This document shows, one piece after another, positions 15,697-24,262 of a stretch of DNA of 64,000 nucleotides (position 1 is its first letter; every line of letters begins with the position of its first letter). This DNA is from an uncultured Clostridia bacterium (GTDB lineage: Bacteria; Bacillota; Clostridia; Peptostreptococcales; Anaerovoracaceae). The stretch is from positions 1 through 64,000 of the forward strand of contig CALIXS010000005.1 in assembly GCA_938046095.1 (NCBI GenBank), in the 5' to 3' direction. The position numbers and the translations under genes are program-made. Under the pieces are notes generated by a model. That model did no database searches, had not been told where the DNA came from, and saw only the letters and a list, made by a program, of their open reading frames with translations.

Positions 15697-17694
15697 CTAT
15701 ACCAGCGCGCCGTTTTCCGTTATTATACCGTCAAGAGGAAAATCTGTCTCATCGCACGGAATTTCGGCGACCATCTGGCAGGCGAAAGCAGCTCCGATCA
15801 CCGGTGCAGCTGAGCTTTTACCGGCAAGAAATCTGTCGTAATACCCGGCACCCATGCCGATCCTGTTTTTTCCGGGATCGAATGCTGTAAGAGGGCAGAT
15901 GATCAGGTCGATATCATGAGGTGCGACTATGTTTGAATTATTGACGACGGGTTCGGATATGCCGAATGCGCCGCATGTCCACCCGCTTTCAGGGTCAGGG
16001 ATTACGGCGATCATTTCGGTTCCGGAAATGCATTTCGGGAAAATATATGTTTTGTCCGGCACTAACCTCATGAGACCGAAAATATCGACCTCGGAGCGTA
16101 CCGCGCTGTATATCATCACTTTGTCTGATTTTCTGAATACATCGAGGGAGGCAATGCCGGAAACGACATCATCCGATCTTTGTCGGCGGTCCTCTGCACC
16201 GAGGCTTTCTCTCGCACTGATGCCGTATCTGCGGAGCGCTTTCTTGACCGCGCTTCTCCACGTCCGGAGAATTTCGCCCGCCATATACAGTGAACCGAAA
16301 GCGACAACCGCAGTTTCTCCGTCAGCGCGGCTGCCGACAGCAGAATTACCGGCAAAGTCATTCTCGGATGAGTCATTCCCGTATACGGTCCGTGATATTG
16401 CACTTTCGACAGCAGCATGGGCTGTGGCTGCGTATTCCGATTTGATGCCTCGCTTTGATACGAGGGACGACAGCTCTTTGCCGTTTAAGGCCCTCGGACT
16501 GTCGGGGGTGGTGCAGATGACACGTGACGCGAACGGAAGGAGTGTATCAAGAATGCGGTCCGCATCCTTGTCGGCCAGGAGAGCGAGTATAAAGCATATT
16601 TTCTTTCCGGGCAGATAGTCGCGAAGCGATGCGGCCAGGCATTCTGCGCACTGAGGGTTATGGCCGCCGTCGAGCACAAATGTTGGGCTTTTCATTAAAA
16701 TCTCAAACCTTGCGGGCCATGTGACAGATGCAAGGCCACTTCGCACTGCGTTCTCGGGTATTGAAAAGCCGCGTCGCCGCAGGACGTCTGTAACCGTAAG
16801 AACGACGGCGGCGTTATGAAGCTGATGTTTACCGAGTAGCGAAACAGTATATTCATTTCCGTTAAATAAAAAACGTTGTCCCTCGGGTAAATGTTCCGGA
16901 GCGGTACATCCGTGCGTGCTCACCCCTTCGGACAACTCAGAGCTCCCGTCCGACTTCACCTGCCCGGAAGATGCGGTGTTCCCGTGCGCGTCCGATTTGA
17001 TAAGCCCGTCGTCTTTTAACGGTGTAAGAGACTCTGACGGCACTACGTATAGCGGCGCAGAAAGCAGGCGGCACCTTTCCCGGATAACGTGCGCGGCTAC
17101 AGGCTGTAAATCGTAGCTGACGCACGGACATCCACGCTTGATTATACCGGCCTTTGCCCCGGCTATTGCTTCGATCGTGTCGCCGAGATATTCGGTATGC
17201 TCAAGCCCTATATTTGTTATAACGGACACCTCGGGGGCATTTATCACGTTAGTGCTGTCGAGCTCGCCGCCCATGCCGACCTCGAGCACTACGACATGGC
17301 ACATCTCCTCGGCGAAATATTGCATTGCCGTTGCGGTGGAAAGCTCGAATTCAGTCGGGTGGTCGTCCATGCCGTCAGCTAAAGGGCGTATGGCTTCCAC
17401 TATTGAGGCAAGGCGTTTGTCCGCTATGCTTATTCCGTCTATTTTCATCCGCTCATTAAAAGAAATCAGGTGAGGAGAAGAGTATAAGCCGGTTTTGTAA
17501 CCGGCCGCGGTCAGAACAGATGCGAGCATGGCACATGTCGAGCCTTTGCCGTTACTGCCCGCCACGTGAACAAAGCGAAGCTTCTTTTGAGGATCGCCCA
17601 TTAGACGGAGGAGTTCGCGTGTCCTGTCAAGCCCCGGGCGCGATGCGCTCCATGACCTGTCTTCAATGTATTTGATGGCTTGCGTATAATTCAT
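15697..17694 (-). CDS. folC: FolC folylpolyglutamate synthase fused to 5-formyl-THF cyclo-ligase
   Basis: The 665-residue product joins two folate enzymes. Residues 1-470 are FolC/Mur-ligase-like, with ATP loop VAGSNGKGST (43-52), TGLYSSPHL and GKHQLHNA. Residues 480-665 are a complete 5-formyltetrahydrofolate cyclo-ligase (5-FCL), starting with the basic helix SAVKKALRRYGISARESL and carrying the nucleotide loop GMGAGYYDRFL (about 613-623). FolC adds glutamates to folates; 5-FCL returns 5-formyl-THF to 5,10-methenyl-THF. Two serine- and glycine-rich insertions interrupt the FolC part (about 228-262 and 445-460). No strong ribosome binding site is seen; translation probably follows folT, whose stop is 21 bases upstream. 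Confidence 0.92.
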   Translation of the reverse strand: MNYTQAIKYIEDRSWSASRPGLDRTRELLRLMGDPQKKLRFVHVAGSNGKGSTCAMLASVLTAAGYKTGLYSSPHLISFNERMKIDGISIADKRLASIVEAIRPLADGMDDHPTEFELSTATAMQYFAEEMCHVVVLEVGMGGELDSTNVINAPEVSVITNIGLEHTEYLGDTIEAIAGAKAGIIKRGCPCVSYDLQPVAAHVIRERCRLLSAPLYVVPSESLTPLKDDGLIKSDAHGNTASSGQVKSDGSSELSEGVSTHGCTAPEHLPEGQRFLFNGNEYTVSLLGKHQLHNAAVVLTVTDVLRRRGFSIPENAVRSGLASVTWPARFEILMKSPTFVLDGGHNPQCAECLAASLRDYLPGKKICFILALLADKDADRILDTLLPFASRVICTTPDSPRALNGKELSSLVSKRGIKSEYAATAHAAVESAISRTVYGNDSSENDFAGNSAVGSRADGETAVVAFGSLYMAGEILRTWRSAVKKALRRYGISARESLGAEDRRQRSDDVVSGIASLDVFRKSDKVMIYSAVRSEVDIFGLMRLVPDKTYIFPKCISGTEMIAVIPDPESGWTCGAFGISEPVVNNSNIVAPHDIDLIICPLTAFDPGKNRIGMGAGYYDRFLAGKSSAAPVIGAAFACQMVAEIPCDETDFPLDGIITENGALV

Positions 17695-17715
17695 ATCCGT
17701 ATAATAAATGTCCGT

Positions 17716-18243
17716 TCAGCGATGTGTAGGCACCGTGCCGCGAAGAGCCCTGATCATAGAAGGAAGTATCAAAGAAAACAATACGGTTTTGATGACGCAT
17801 ATTGCAAATCTCGGGATTAACATCCCGGTAATGAGCATCGGCTTATAGTAGCCGTATATATGGCTGTCGATATAAAGGGCTCCGGTGTTGAGCAGCGTAA
17901 TTACAAGCTCGGTAAGCGCGGTTATGAGCATGATCTCACCGCGCTTAAAAGCGTAATTTTTGTGCCTGCTGTAAAGCCCGCAGATAAAACCTGCAGCGGC
18001 ATATGGGATCATCCACATGGGAGTGGTTATCATTATACCGTAGCGCAGGGTTTGATAGACGAAGGTGCCGACGGCGCCCACGGCGAGTCCGTTTAAGGGA
18101 CCGAGCACGAGTGCGGCTATGATGATCGGCAGGCTTTCAAATGTGATTTTGATTGAACCTGCATCGACGGCGAAGTAGCCGAGGACTGCTACCATAGCTG
18201 CAAGCACCGCGTTGAGCGCGAGCTTTTTCGTTCTTGTGAGCAT
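17716..18243 (-). CDS. folT: Folate ECF transporter S component
   Basis: Substrate-binding membrane subunit of an energy-coupling-factor vitamin transporter. From the ATG at 18243 (site AAAGGAG seven bases upstream) the protein has 175 residues and about six membrane helices. The frame is open upstream, but that part is the riboswitch. The tetrahydrofolate riboswitch before it, and the folate enzymes on both sides, point to folate as the ligand. The shared ECF ATPase and T subunits are not in this window. Confidence 0.9.
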   Translation of the reverse strand: MLTRTKKLALNAVLAAMVAVLGYFAVDAGSIKITFESLPIIIAALVLGPLNGLAVGAVGTFVYQTLRYGIMITTPMWMIPYAAAGFICGLYSRHKNYAFKRGEIMLITALTELVITLLNTGALYIDSHIYGYYKPMLITGMLIPRFAICVIKTVLFSLILPSMIRALRGTVPTHR

Positions 18244-18295
18244 TAAAAAACTCCTTTCGTGACAATGCCACTGCAAGGGAGCCGGCTCTCTTTTT

Positions 18296-18401
18296 GTGGC
18301 AGCGGACGCGGGAACGGCACCGCAGGGAATGTATTCCCCTTCGTCTGCAGGCAACTTCCCATCCTGCAGCACTTGACGCGCCGGACCCTACTCTGACATC
18401 C
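18296..18401 (-). promoter_or_regulatory. Tetrahydrofolate (THF) riboswitch before folT
   Basis: Read on the minus strand, the leader contains, in order, GGATGTCAGAGTAGG, GCGCGTCAAGTG, CAGGATGGGAAGTTGCCTG, ACGAAGGGG, CCCTGCGGTG and CCGCGTCCGC. These match the conserved blocks of the THF riboswitch known from clostridial folT leaders. GCCAC at its 3' edge can pair with GTGGC close to the ribosome binding site, so control is probably at translation. It lies inside the operon, after folD. Confidence 0.9.
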
Positions 18402-18435
18402 GGTTCTTTGAACCTGTAATATGATAGCATAAACT

Positions 18436-19302
18436 TCAGTCGTTGACTATAGAAGTATTGTATGCTGCTGTTATAACGTGATCAACGAGGACCTGTGTTG
18501 TGACCGCGCCGATGCCGCCCGGGACGGGAGTTACGGCTGCGGCGGTTTTCTCGGCCTCGTCGAAGGCGACATCGCCCACCATCTGCTGTCTGTCGGGATC
18601 CCAGTTTACGCCGACGTCAATGACGATTTGACCGGGCATGAAATATTCTGCGCCTATACTGTGCATGCGGCCCGTGCAGGATACGATTATATCGGCTTCG
18701 CGTGCAATGGACGCGGGATCCGGCGTATGGGTATGACAGATCGTGACTGTTGCGTTTGCGTGCATCATCATCATGGCTAAAGGACGACCGGTTACAAGCG
18801 ATCTTCCGAGGATTGCCACTCGCTTTCCGTCAAGATCTATGCGGTAATACCTTATCATCTCCATAACAGCCTGCGCCGTGCACGGAGGAAAGCCAAGATC
18901 ACTGTGTATGAAAACTCCGGCAAGCGACATATCGGTGCATCCGTCCACATCCTTGCCGTGTGCCAGAGCGGCGCGGGCGCGGATATCGCTTATGTGCTTC
19001 GGCAGGGGGCGAAGCATGAGGATTCCGTGAACCCGGTCGTCGGCGCTGAGCCCGCGCAAAATGTGCAAAAACTCGCGTTCAGTCACCGTTTCGTCGAGCA
19101 AAACGAGTTTTACCTCTGCACCTACGCTTTCGCAGCGCCTGCGTATTGCCCGTTCATACGAGATATCGTCGGGAGAAGATCCGACTCTTATGATCGCAAG
19201 GACCGGCGTTATGTTTCCCGCTCTGAGCTTCGCTGACATATCGGCGGATTTTTTTCTGAGCGATTCGGCGACAGGAGCGCCGTAAAGGATCTTCGGCATC
19301 AC
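18436..19302 (-). CDS. folD: FolD-type methylene-THF dehydrogenase lacking cyclohydrolase residues
   Basis: The protein is 288-289 residues, with either the GTG at 19302 or the ATG at 19299 as start; GGGAGG precedes both. It shows the FolD fold: KDVDGCTD, PPCTAQA, the NAD(P) motif AILGRSLVTGRP and TPVPGGIGAVTT. The canonical cyclohydrolase lysine of the YxxxK motif is isoleucine (I53 after Y49), and the glutamine of VQLPLP is leucine (L97 in LMLRPLP). The enzyme therefore may act only as the dehydrogenase. FchA, a separate cyclohydrolase, is encoded immediately upstream with no gap. Confidence 0.92.
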   Translation of the reverse strand: MMPKILYGAPVAESLRKKSADMSAKLRAGNITPVLAIIRVGSSPDDISYERAIRRRCESVGAEVKLVLLDETVTEREFLHILRGLSADDRVHGILMLRPLPKHISDIRARAALAHGKDVDGCTDMSLAGVFIHSDLGFPPCTAQAVMEMIRYYRIDLDGKRVAILGRSLVTGRPLAMMMMHANATVTICHTHTPDPASIAREADIIVSCTGRMHSIGAEYFMPGQIVIDVGVNWDPDRQQMVGDVAFDEAEKTAAAVTPVPGGIGAVTTQVLVDHVITAAYNTSIVND

Positions 19303-19917
19303 CTAAAACCTCCCGTACACCTGTCTATAGACATCATCTGCAATAGCGGAATATGTTTCTATGAGCTCGTCGATACGTGCATTTATACTCTCGGCGTAAA
19401 CACGGTCTTTCATGTATTTTGTGTTGATTTTGACGTTGACTGCGCTTCCGTAAAGAGCGGCTCTGGCCATGACCGCGCCCGTCGCGGCGTCGGAAGCCGC
19501 GAGTGCGGAGCCCTTTTCGGCAAAGCCTTTTTCCAATTCTATGACAGCCGCGGCAAGTTCTGTGATCCTTAGGGGTACGGCCGATGCTTCCTTCAGGCAC
19601 GTTTCCATTACGAGACCGCGCGACGGGTCATCTTTCGGCATGCCGTAAGCCTCGGCGAGCGGGGCGAAAGCTTCGGCGTCCTTGTCGATACATTCTAAAA
19701 GCTCCTTGCAGAGTGCTTCCGCGCGTTCCATCATCGCGATGATGTCTTCCTCAACGTCGATATATTTTGCTTTTCCGACGGTAAGCTCACCGACCATGTG
19801 CCCGAGGGCCGCCGCCAAAGAACCGGCGAGCGCGCATGCGCCGCCTCCTCCCGGGACGGACCGGCGCGATGCCAGCGCTTCGACAAATGCGGATACGGGC
19901 TGATTCCTTAATTCCAT
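19303..19917 (-). CDS. fchA: Methenyl-THF cyclohydrolase / cyclodeaminase family
   Basis: The 204-residue protein belongs to the FTCD C-terminal (cyclodeaminase) family: SVPGGGGACALAGSLAAALG near the N terminus and all-helical thereafter. In anaerobes, stand-alone members (FchA) hydrolyse 5,10-methenyl-THF to 10-formyl-THF; others act as formimino-THF cyclodeaminases. The adjacent FolD variant favours the cyclohydrolase role. It is the first gene of the folate operon, with a GAGGG site and a clear promoter. Its stop abuts the folD start. Confidence 0.9.
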   Translation of the reverse strand: MELRNQPVSAFVEALASRRSVPGGGGACALAGSLAAALGHMVGELTVGKAKYIDVEEDIIAMMERAEALCKELLECIDKDAEAFAPLAEAYGMPKDDPSRGLVMETCLKEASAVPLRITELAAAVIELEKGFAEKGSALAASDAATGAVMARAALYGSAVNVKINTKYMKDRVYAESINARIDELIETYSAIADDVYRQVYGRF

Positions 19918-19954
19918 TTTGATCCCTCTGTTTTGCGTGTTTATTCCTGTTTAT

Positions 19955-19983
19955 ATGATACATCACTTCAGGGACTGTCTCAA
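19955..19983 (-). promoter_or_regulatory. Promoter of the folate operon
   Basis: On the minus strand TTGAGA (19978-19983) and TATCAT (19955-19960) are 17 bases apart, about 40 bases before fchA. It stands back to back with the plus-strand promoter at 19997. Confidence 0.75.
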
Positions 19984-19996
19984 GCAACAGTTTTCG

Positions 19997-20025
19997 TTGA
20001 ACCGCGTACATTATGAGGTTATAAT
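19997..20025 (+). promoter_or_regulatory. Promoter of the M3 peptidase gene
   Basis: TTGAAC (19997-20002) and TATAAT (20020-20025) are separated by 17 bases. Only 13 bases lie between its -35 box and that of the divergent folate promoter, so the two may influence each other. Confidence 0.85.
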
Positions 20026-20066
20026 GTAAATACATATACAGTCGAATAAAGGCAAGGAGAAATAAT

Positions 20067-22019
20067 ATGAAAAAACTGCCCAAAATTGTCATAATAAGCA
20101 TAATTGCCGCCCTTACTCTTATAACGGCATCAAGCTTTGCCGAGGACAGCTTCACATATCCGCAGTCCGAACACAAGGACGTATCGTACGAGGAGATCAT
20201 GAGCATGACGTACGACGAGTCGGCGATGACGGCTCTTTTGGCGGATTTTGAGAATGCGGTACAGACCGGTTCGGCATCAGATGAGAGTGAGATAGAAGAG
20301 CTTTACGGCAAACTCGTAAAGGAGTTCGATCATCTTTCGACGGCTTATTCCGTCCTGCAAATAAAGACGAGCATGGATCCGGCAAACGATTCGATATCGA
20401 GTGAATTTGAAGAGGCTGAGCTGTCACTGACGAACATACAGGATGAGCTTTACGGGGCGCTCCGGGACGCATCGAAGAGCGACATGTACAAAGGGGTGAT
20501 GAAAAAGCTAATACCGGCTGAACAGTGGGAATCACTGCTCGATTACGAGGATATGACTGATGAACAGATGAGCATCAGAGAGCAGATTGCGGGGCTTCAG
20601 ACAGATTACTGGGCGGCGATGGCCGAGAATTTTTCTGCCGATTATAACGGAAATACATACACCTCCGAAGATTTGAACGATATGGACGAAGATATGTATT
20701 ACGAGGTGCTTCCGCTTATAACAAAAAAAGAAAATGAAAGAGTCGCGGATATTTACAGACAAATTGTCAAAAAAGACAACGAGCTCGCCGCGTCATACGG
20801 ATACGACTCGTATGCCGAGTACGCGTACAAAAGCGTCTACGGCCGAGATTATGATATAGACGAAAAAAACGAGTTTGAACGGTATGTGAGGGAGTATCTG
20901 GTACCCCTCAATTTGGTGCTCAGCATATATCAGAGCGATTCCGGTTCCGATGTGGACGGGTATTTTACCGAAACATCGGGCAGAGACAGGGTCGAAAAGC
21001 TCGGCAGTTATATAAGTAAGGTGTCGCCGGCACTTACGGAAGCGTATGAGTATATGAAAAACAACGTGCTTTACGACATCGACAAAAGCGATGCGAAGGC
21101 TGACGAGGGATATACGACGGGACTGCCCGAGTTCGGCGGCGCCTTCATATATTTTAACAGCAACGGCAGCATGAACGACTGGTCCACACTCGTTCATGAG
21201 TTCGGTCATTACAACAATTTCTATCACGTCGATACGCCGGATATATGGGCTTCATCGTGTATAGATGTTTCGGAAATACAGTCGCAGGGTCTTGAAATGC
21301 TTTTTCTGCCTCATTGGGGCGAGCTGCTCGGCAACAACGATGCACAGGAAGATATAGAGCTCAAGCAGATTTTCAATATGATGAGCTCGGTGATACAGGG
21401 CTGCATGGTAGACGAGATGGAGCGGTGGGCTCATGAAAACCCCGATGCAACGGTTGATGAGATAAATCACGCTTTTGCGGTCATAAATTCCTCCTACGGG
21501 TATTCAAATGACGGCGAAGCGGATGGAAAAATGTATTATTGGGTCGAGATAGGTCACCTTTTTGATGCTCAGATGTATTACATAAGCTATGCGACATCCG
21601 CATTCGGCGCATTTGAGATATGGGAGCAGCATCAGAAAGATCCCGGGCGTGCGACGGAGACATATCTAAAGATATCGGCGATGAGCGACGAAAGCTATGT
21701 GGAGGCTCTGGGTGATGCGGGACTCAGGGATCCGTTCAGCGAGAGGGCGGTAAGCTCACTTTGCGATCAGCTCACGGATTTCTCAAAAGACCGCGGATGG
21801 TACGATGAGCAGTGGATGTCGAATGCAAGGGCATATATCGAGCAGGCGGAAAAGGCGAGAGATGAACTCGGCTTCACGGCTGTTCGCGACGGCGGAATTA
21901 AAGATATCCCGTGGGCTGACGACGGCGGGATAAATGCTGTCAAGTTACTTATAATAGTCGCCGGGCTGTTCGCCGTTGCAGGCGTAACGGCGCTCATATG
22001 CCAAAAAGCTATTCGCTGA
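20067..22019 (+). CDS. Membrane-anchored M3-family oligoendopeptidase
   Basis: The 650-residue protein carries an N-terminal signal sequence (residues 1-25, KKLP then a hydrophobic stretch ending SSFA). A long helical thermolysin-like domain holds the zinc motif VHEFGHYNNFY (H377, E378, H381) with a downstream glutamate region SEIQSQGLEML. A C-terminal membrane helix (about 624-645) ends in a basic tail. M3 peptidases cut oligopeptides and are usually cytoplasmic; this one should be on the outer face, anchored at its C terminus. AAGGAG precedes the ATG. A C39-like gene follows after 15 bases. Confidence 0.88.
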   Translation: MKKLPKIVIISIIAALTLITASSFAEDSFTYPQSEHKDVSYEEIMSMTYDESAMTALLADFENAVQTGSASDESEIEELYGKLVKEFDHLSTAYSVLQIKTSMDPANDSISSEFEEAELSLTNIQDELYGALRDASKSDMYKGVMKKLIPAEQWESLLDYEDMTDEQMSIREQIAGLQTDYWAAMAENFSADYNGNTYTSEDLNDMDEDMYYEVLPLITKKENERVADIYRQIVKKDNELAASYGYDSYAEYAYKSVYGRDYDIDEKNEFERYVREYLVPLNLVLSIYQSDSGSDVDGYFTETSGRDRVEKLGSYISKVSPALTEAYEYMKNNVLYDIDKSDAKADEGYTTGLPEFGGAFIYFNSNGSMNDWSTLVHEFGHYNNFYHVDTPDIWASSCIDVSEIQSQGLEMLFLPHWGELLGNNDAQEDIELKQIFNMMSSVIQGCMVDEMERWAHENPDATVDEINHAFAVINSSYGYSNDGEADGKMYYWVEIGHLFDAQMYYISYATSAFGAFEIWEQHQKDPGRATETYLKISAMSDESYVEALGDAGLRDPFSERAVSSLCDQLTDFSKDRGWYDEQWMSNARAYIEQAEKARDELGFTAVRDGGIKDIPWADDGGINAVKLLIIVAGLFAVAGVTALICQKAIR

Positions 22020-22034
22020 CAGTGAGGGGGAATA

Positions 22035-22631
22035 ATGTTTTACATCAATCAGCAGGATTATCCGCACATCCCGTACAGAACGAATATGCAGGAGCCGGAT
22101 TCATACGATGCGACAAAAGGAACGGTACACGACGCCGCATGCGGCCCTTGTTCGATGATGATCGTGGCGGAACGGCTCGGAACGGAAGGGCTGACTCTTT
22201 CCGAAGCGCTTCAGATAGCTGCAGACAGCAAATCGAACATGGAGCCGGGGACGGATATGGATATTTACGGTCCGGCGTGCGGCGACAGACTCGGGTTGTC
22301 GATGAGAAAGGCAGGAACTGAGAAGGAGCTTGAGGTTGCGCTCAGGAACGGTGCGGCGGCGATAGTGAACGTGAGCGGTGATGCGGACGGTTACACGGGA
22401 GTGTTTTCGGACGAGGGTCATTATGTGGCGGTCATCGCCTTTACCGGTAAGGAATTCGTAGTGCTCGATCCGGCTTACAGACCGGGGAAATACGATATCG
22501 AGGTACCGAACCGCGCGGGCAAGGTGAGGGAAAACGGAAAAATACTTTATGTTTCGCCGCAGGTACTCAAAGAGGATACCGAGAGGCGATATCCCGGCTA
22601 TTACATATTTGAAAGAAAAAGCAATGTATGA
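22035..22631 (+). CDS. C39-like papain-fold cysteine peptidase
   Basis: The 198-residue protein shows the layout of the C39-like peptidase group: AACGPCSMMIVAERL (candidate catalytic cysteine in the CGPC segment), a later GHYVAVIAF histidine motif and a VLDPAY aspartate. No signal peptide is seen, so it is probably cytoplasmic. It starts 15 bases after the membrane-bound M3 peptidase, with GAGGGGG before the ATG, and is probably cotranscribed with it. Substrate unknown. Confidence 0.72.
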   Translation: MFYINQQDYPHIPYRTNMQEPDSYDATKGTVHDAACGPCSMMIVAERLGTEGLTLSEALQIAADSKSNMEPGTDMDIYGPACGDRLGLSMRKAGTEKELEVALRNGAAAIVNVSGDADGYTGVFSDEGHYVAVIAFTGKEFVVLDPAYRPGKYDIEVPNRAGKVRENGKILYVSPQVLKEDTERRYPGYYIFERKSNV

Positions 22632-22723
22632 CCTCGGATCGCAGGACTGTCGCGTCGTGTACAGCCGGAAAGAGCAGTAAGGTAGTGATCAGGTGACGGA
22701 ATCGGAGAAGCGGAGGAAGTAAT

Positions 22724-24262
22724 ATGTATACCGACGGAAAGATTTACATGGGTCTTGCCGAAGACGGCAGCCGCGTCAACATGAGTCTGCCGATGTGCAA
22801 CAGGCACGGCCTGATAGCCGGAGCGAGCGGGACGGGAAAGACTGTAACGATGAAATGTATGGCTGAGAGCTTTGCCGACGCCGGTGTCCCTGTCTTTCTG
22901 TGCGACGTGAAGGGTGACGTGTCGGGGATATGCGCTCCGGGTGTGAGCACGGAGGGTATGGAAAACAGGATAGGCCGGTTCGGTATAAGGAATCAGTTTC
23001 AGTATCGCGCATATACTACAGCCTTCTGGGATATCTACGGCGAAGGAGGGCACCCGGTTCGGGCTACCGTCTCCGATATGGGGCCTGATATTCTGGCAAG
23101 GATACTCGGGCTTTCCGAAGCACAGGAGGGTGTACTCAATATTATATTCAGAATTGCAGACGACAACGGCTATTTGCTGATCGATATAAAGGATCTCAGA
23201 GCGATGATAAATTTCGTTTCCGAGCACAGGGATGAATACACGCTCAAGTATGGAAATATAGCTCAGCAGTCGCTCGGCGGCATAGTAAGGTCGCTCCTTC
23301 CGCTCGAGGCTCAGGGAGGGGATAAATTCTTCGGAGAGCCCGCTTTAGATATAAACGATTGGATAAGGGCGGATATGAACGGCAGAGGCGTAATAAACGT
23401 GTTGGACTCGGTTAGGCTCGTTCAGAACCCCAAGCTTTACTCGATGTTCCTCTTATGGATGATGTCCGAGCTTTTCGAGGTGCTTCCCGAGGTGGGCGAT
23501 GCGGATAAGCCTAAGTTGGTATTCTTCTTCGACGAGGCGCATATGCTGTTTGCGGGCGCACCCGCGGTGCTGGTACAGAAGATCGGGCAGGTCGTAAAGC
23601 TCATACGGTCAAAGGGTGTAGGTATATTCTTTGTCACGCAGAGCCCCGCGGACATACCCGACAGCGTTCTCGCTCAGTGCTCGAACAGAGTTCAGCACGC
23701 GCTCAGAGCTTATACCCCTGCCGAGCAGAAGGCGGTTAGGGCAGCTGCTCAGTCGTTCAGAAAAAATCCTGCATTTGAAACAGCCGATGTTATTTCGGCT
23801 ATGGGTGTCGGGGAGGCACTTGTTTCATTTCTCGACGATCAGGGTGTGCCTGATATCGTGCGGCAGACAAAAATTATATGCCCGCAGAGCCTTATGGGTC
23901 CTTGCGATGATGCCGCAAGAAAAGCGTACATGAACGCGGACGGAATGGCAAAATACGACCGGGCGGTCGATCCCGACTCGGCATATGAGATACTCGAACA
24001 GAAGGCGGCGCAGGATGCGGAGGCGGCGAAGCTTCAGGCCGAGCGCGAGGCGTTCGAGCGCGAAAAGGCGCAATACGAAAAACAAAAGGCAAAGGAGGAG
24101 GAAGCCGCCGCGAGGAAGAAGGAAAAGGCGGAGGAGGCAGCAGAAAGGAAGCGACTGCGCGATGCCGAAAGACGTAGGAACAAAATCGAAACGCAGGTGA
24201 TAAGCGGAGTGGGCCGGATCATAAGGCGCGGCATACTCAACACTATCAAAAAAGGATTATGA
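22724..24262 (+). CDS. HerA/DUF853-type ATPase
   Basis: The 512-residue protein has a Walker A motif (GASGTGKTVT, about residues 33-42), a Walker B motif (KLVFFFDEAHMLF, about 265-277) and the segment FFVTQSPADIPDSVLAQCSNRVQHALR. These are typical of the DUF853/YjgR branch of HerA-FtsK ATPases. The last 100 residues are a charged coiled coil rich in E, A, K and R, ending in a basic tail. A DNA-translocase-like role is assumed for the family but unproved. GGAGG lies before the ATG. It overlaps dsdA by four bases. Confidence 0.87.
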   Translation: MYTDGKIYMGLAEDGSRVNMSLPMCNRHGLIAGASGTGKTVTMKCMAESFADAGVPVFLCDVKGDVSGICAPGVSTEGMENRIGRFGIRNQFQYRAYTTAFWDIYGEGGHPVRATVSDMGPDILARILGLSEAQEGVLNIIFRIADDNGYLLIDIKDLRAMINFVSEHRDEYTLKYGNIAQQSLGGIVRSLLPLEAQGGDKFFGEPALDINDWIRADMNGRGVINVLDSVRLVQNPKLYSMFLLWMMSELFEVLPEVGDADKPKLVFFFDEAHMLFAGAPAVLVQKIGQVVKLIRSKGVGIFFVTQSPADIPDSVLAQCSNRVQHALRAYTPAEQKAVRAAAQSFRKNPAFETADVISAMGVGEALVSFLDDQGVPDIVRQTKIICPQSLMGPCDDAARKAYMNADGMAKYDRAVDPDSAYEILEQKAAQDAEAAKLQAEREAFEREKAQYEKQKAKEEEAAARKKEKAEEAAERKRLRDAERRRNKIETQVISGVGRIIRRGILNTIKKGL

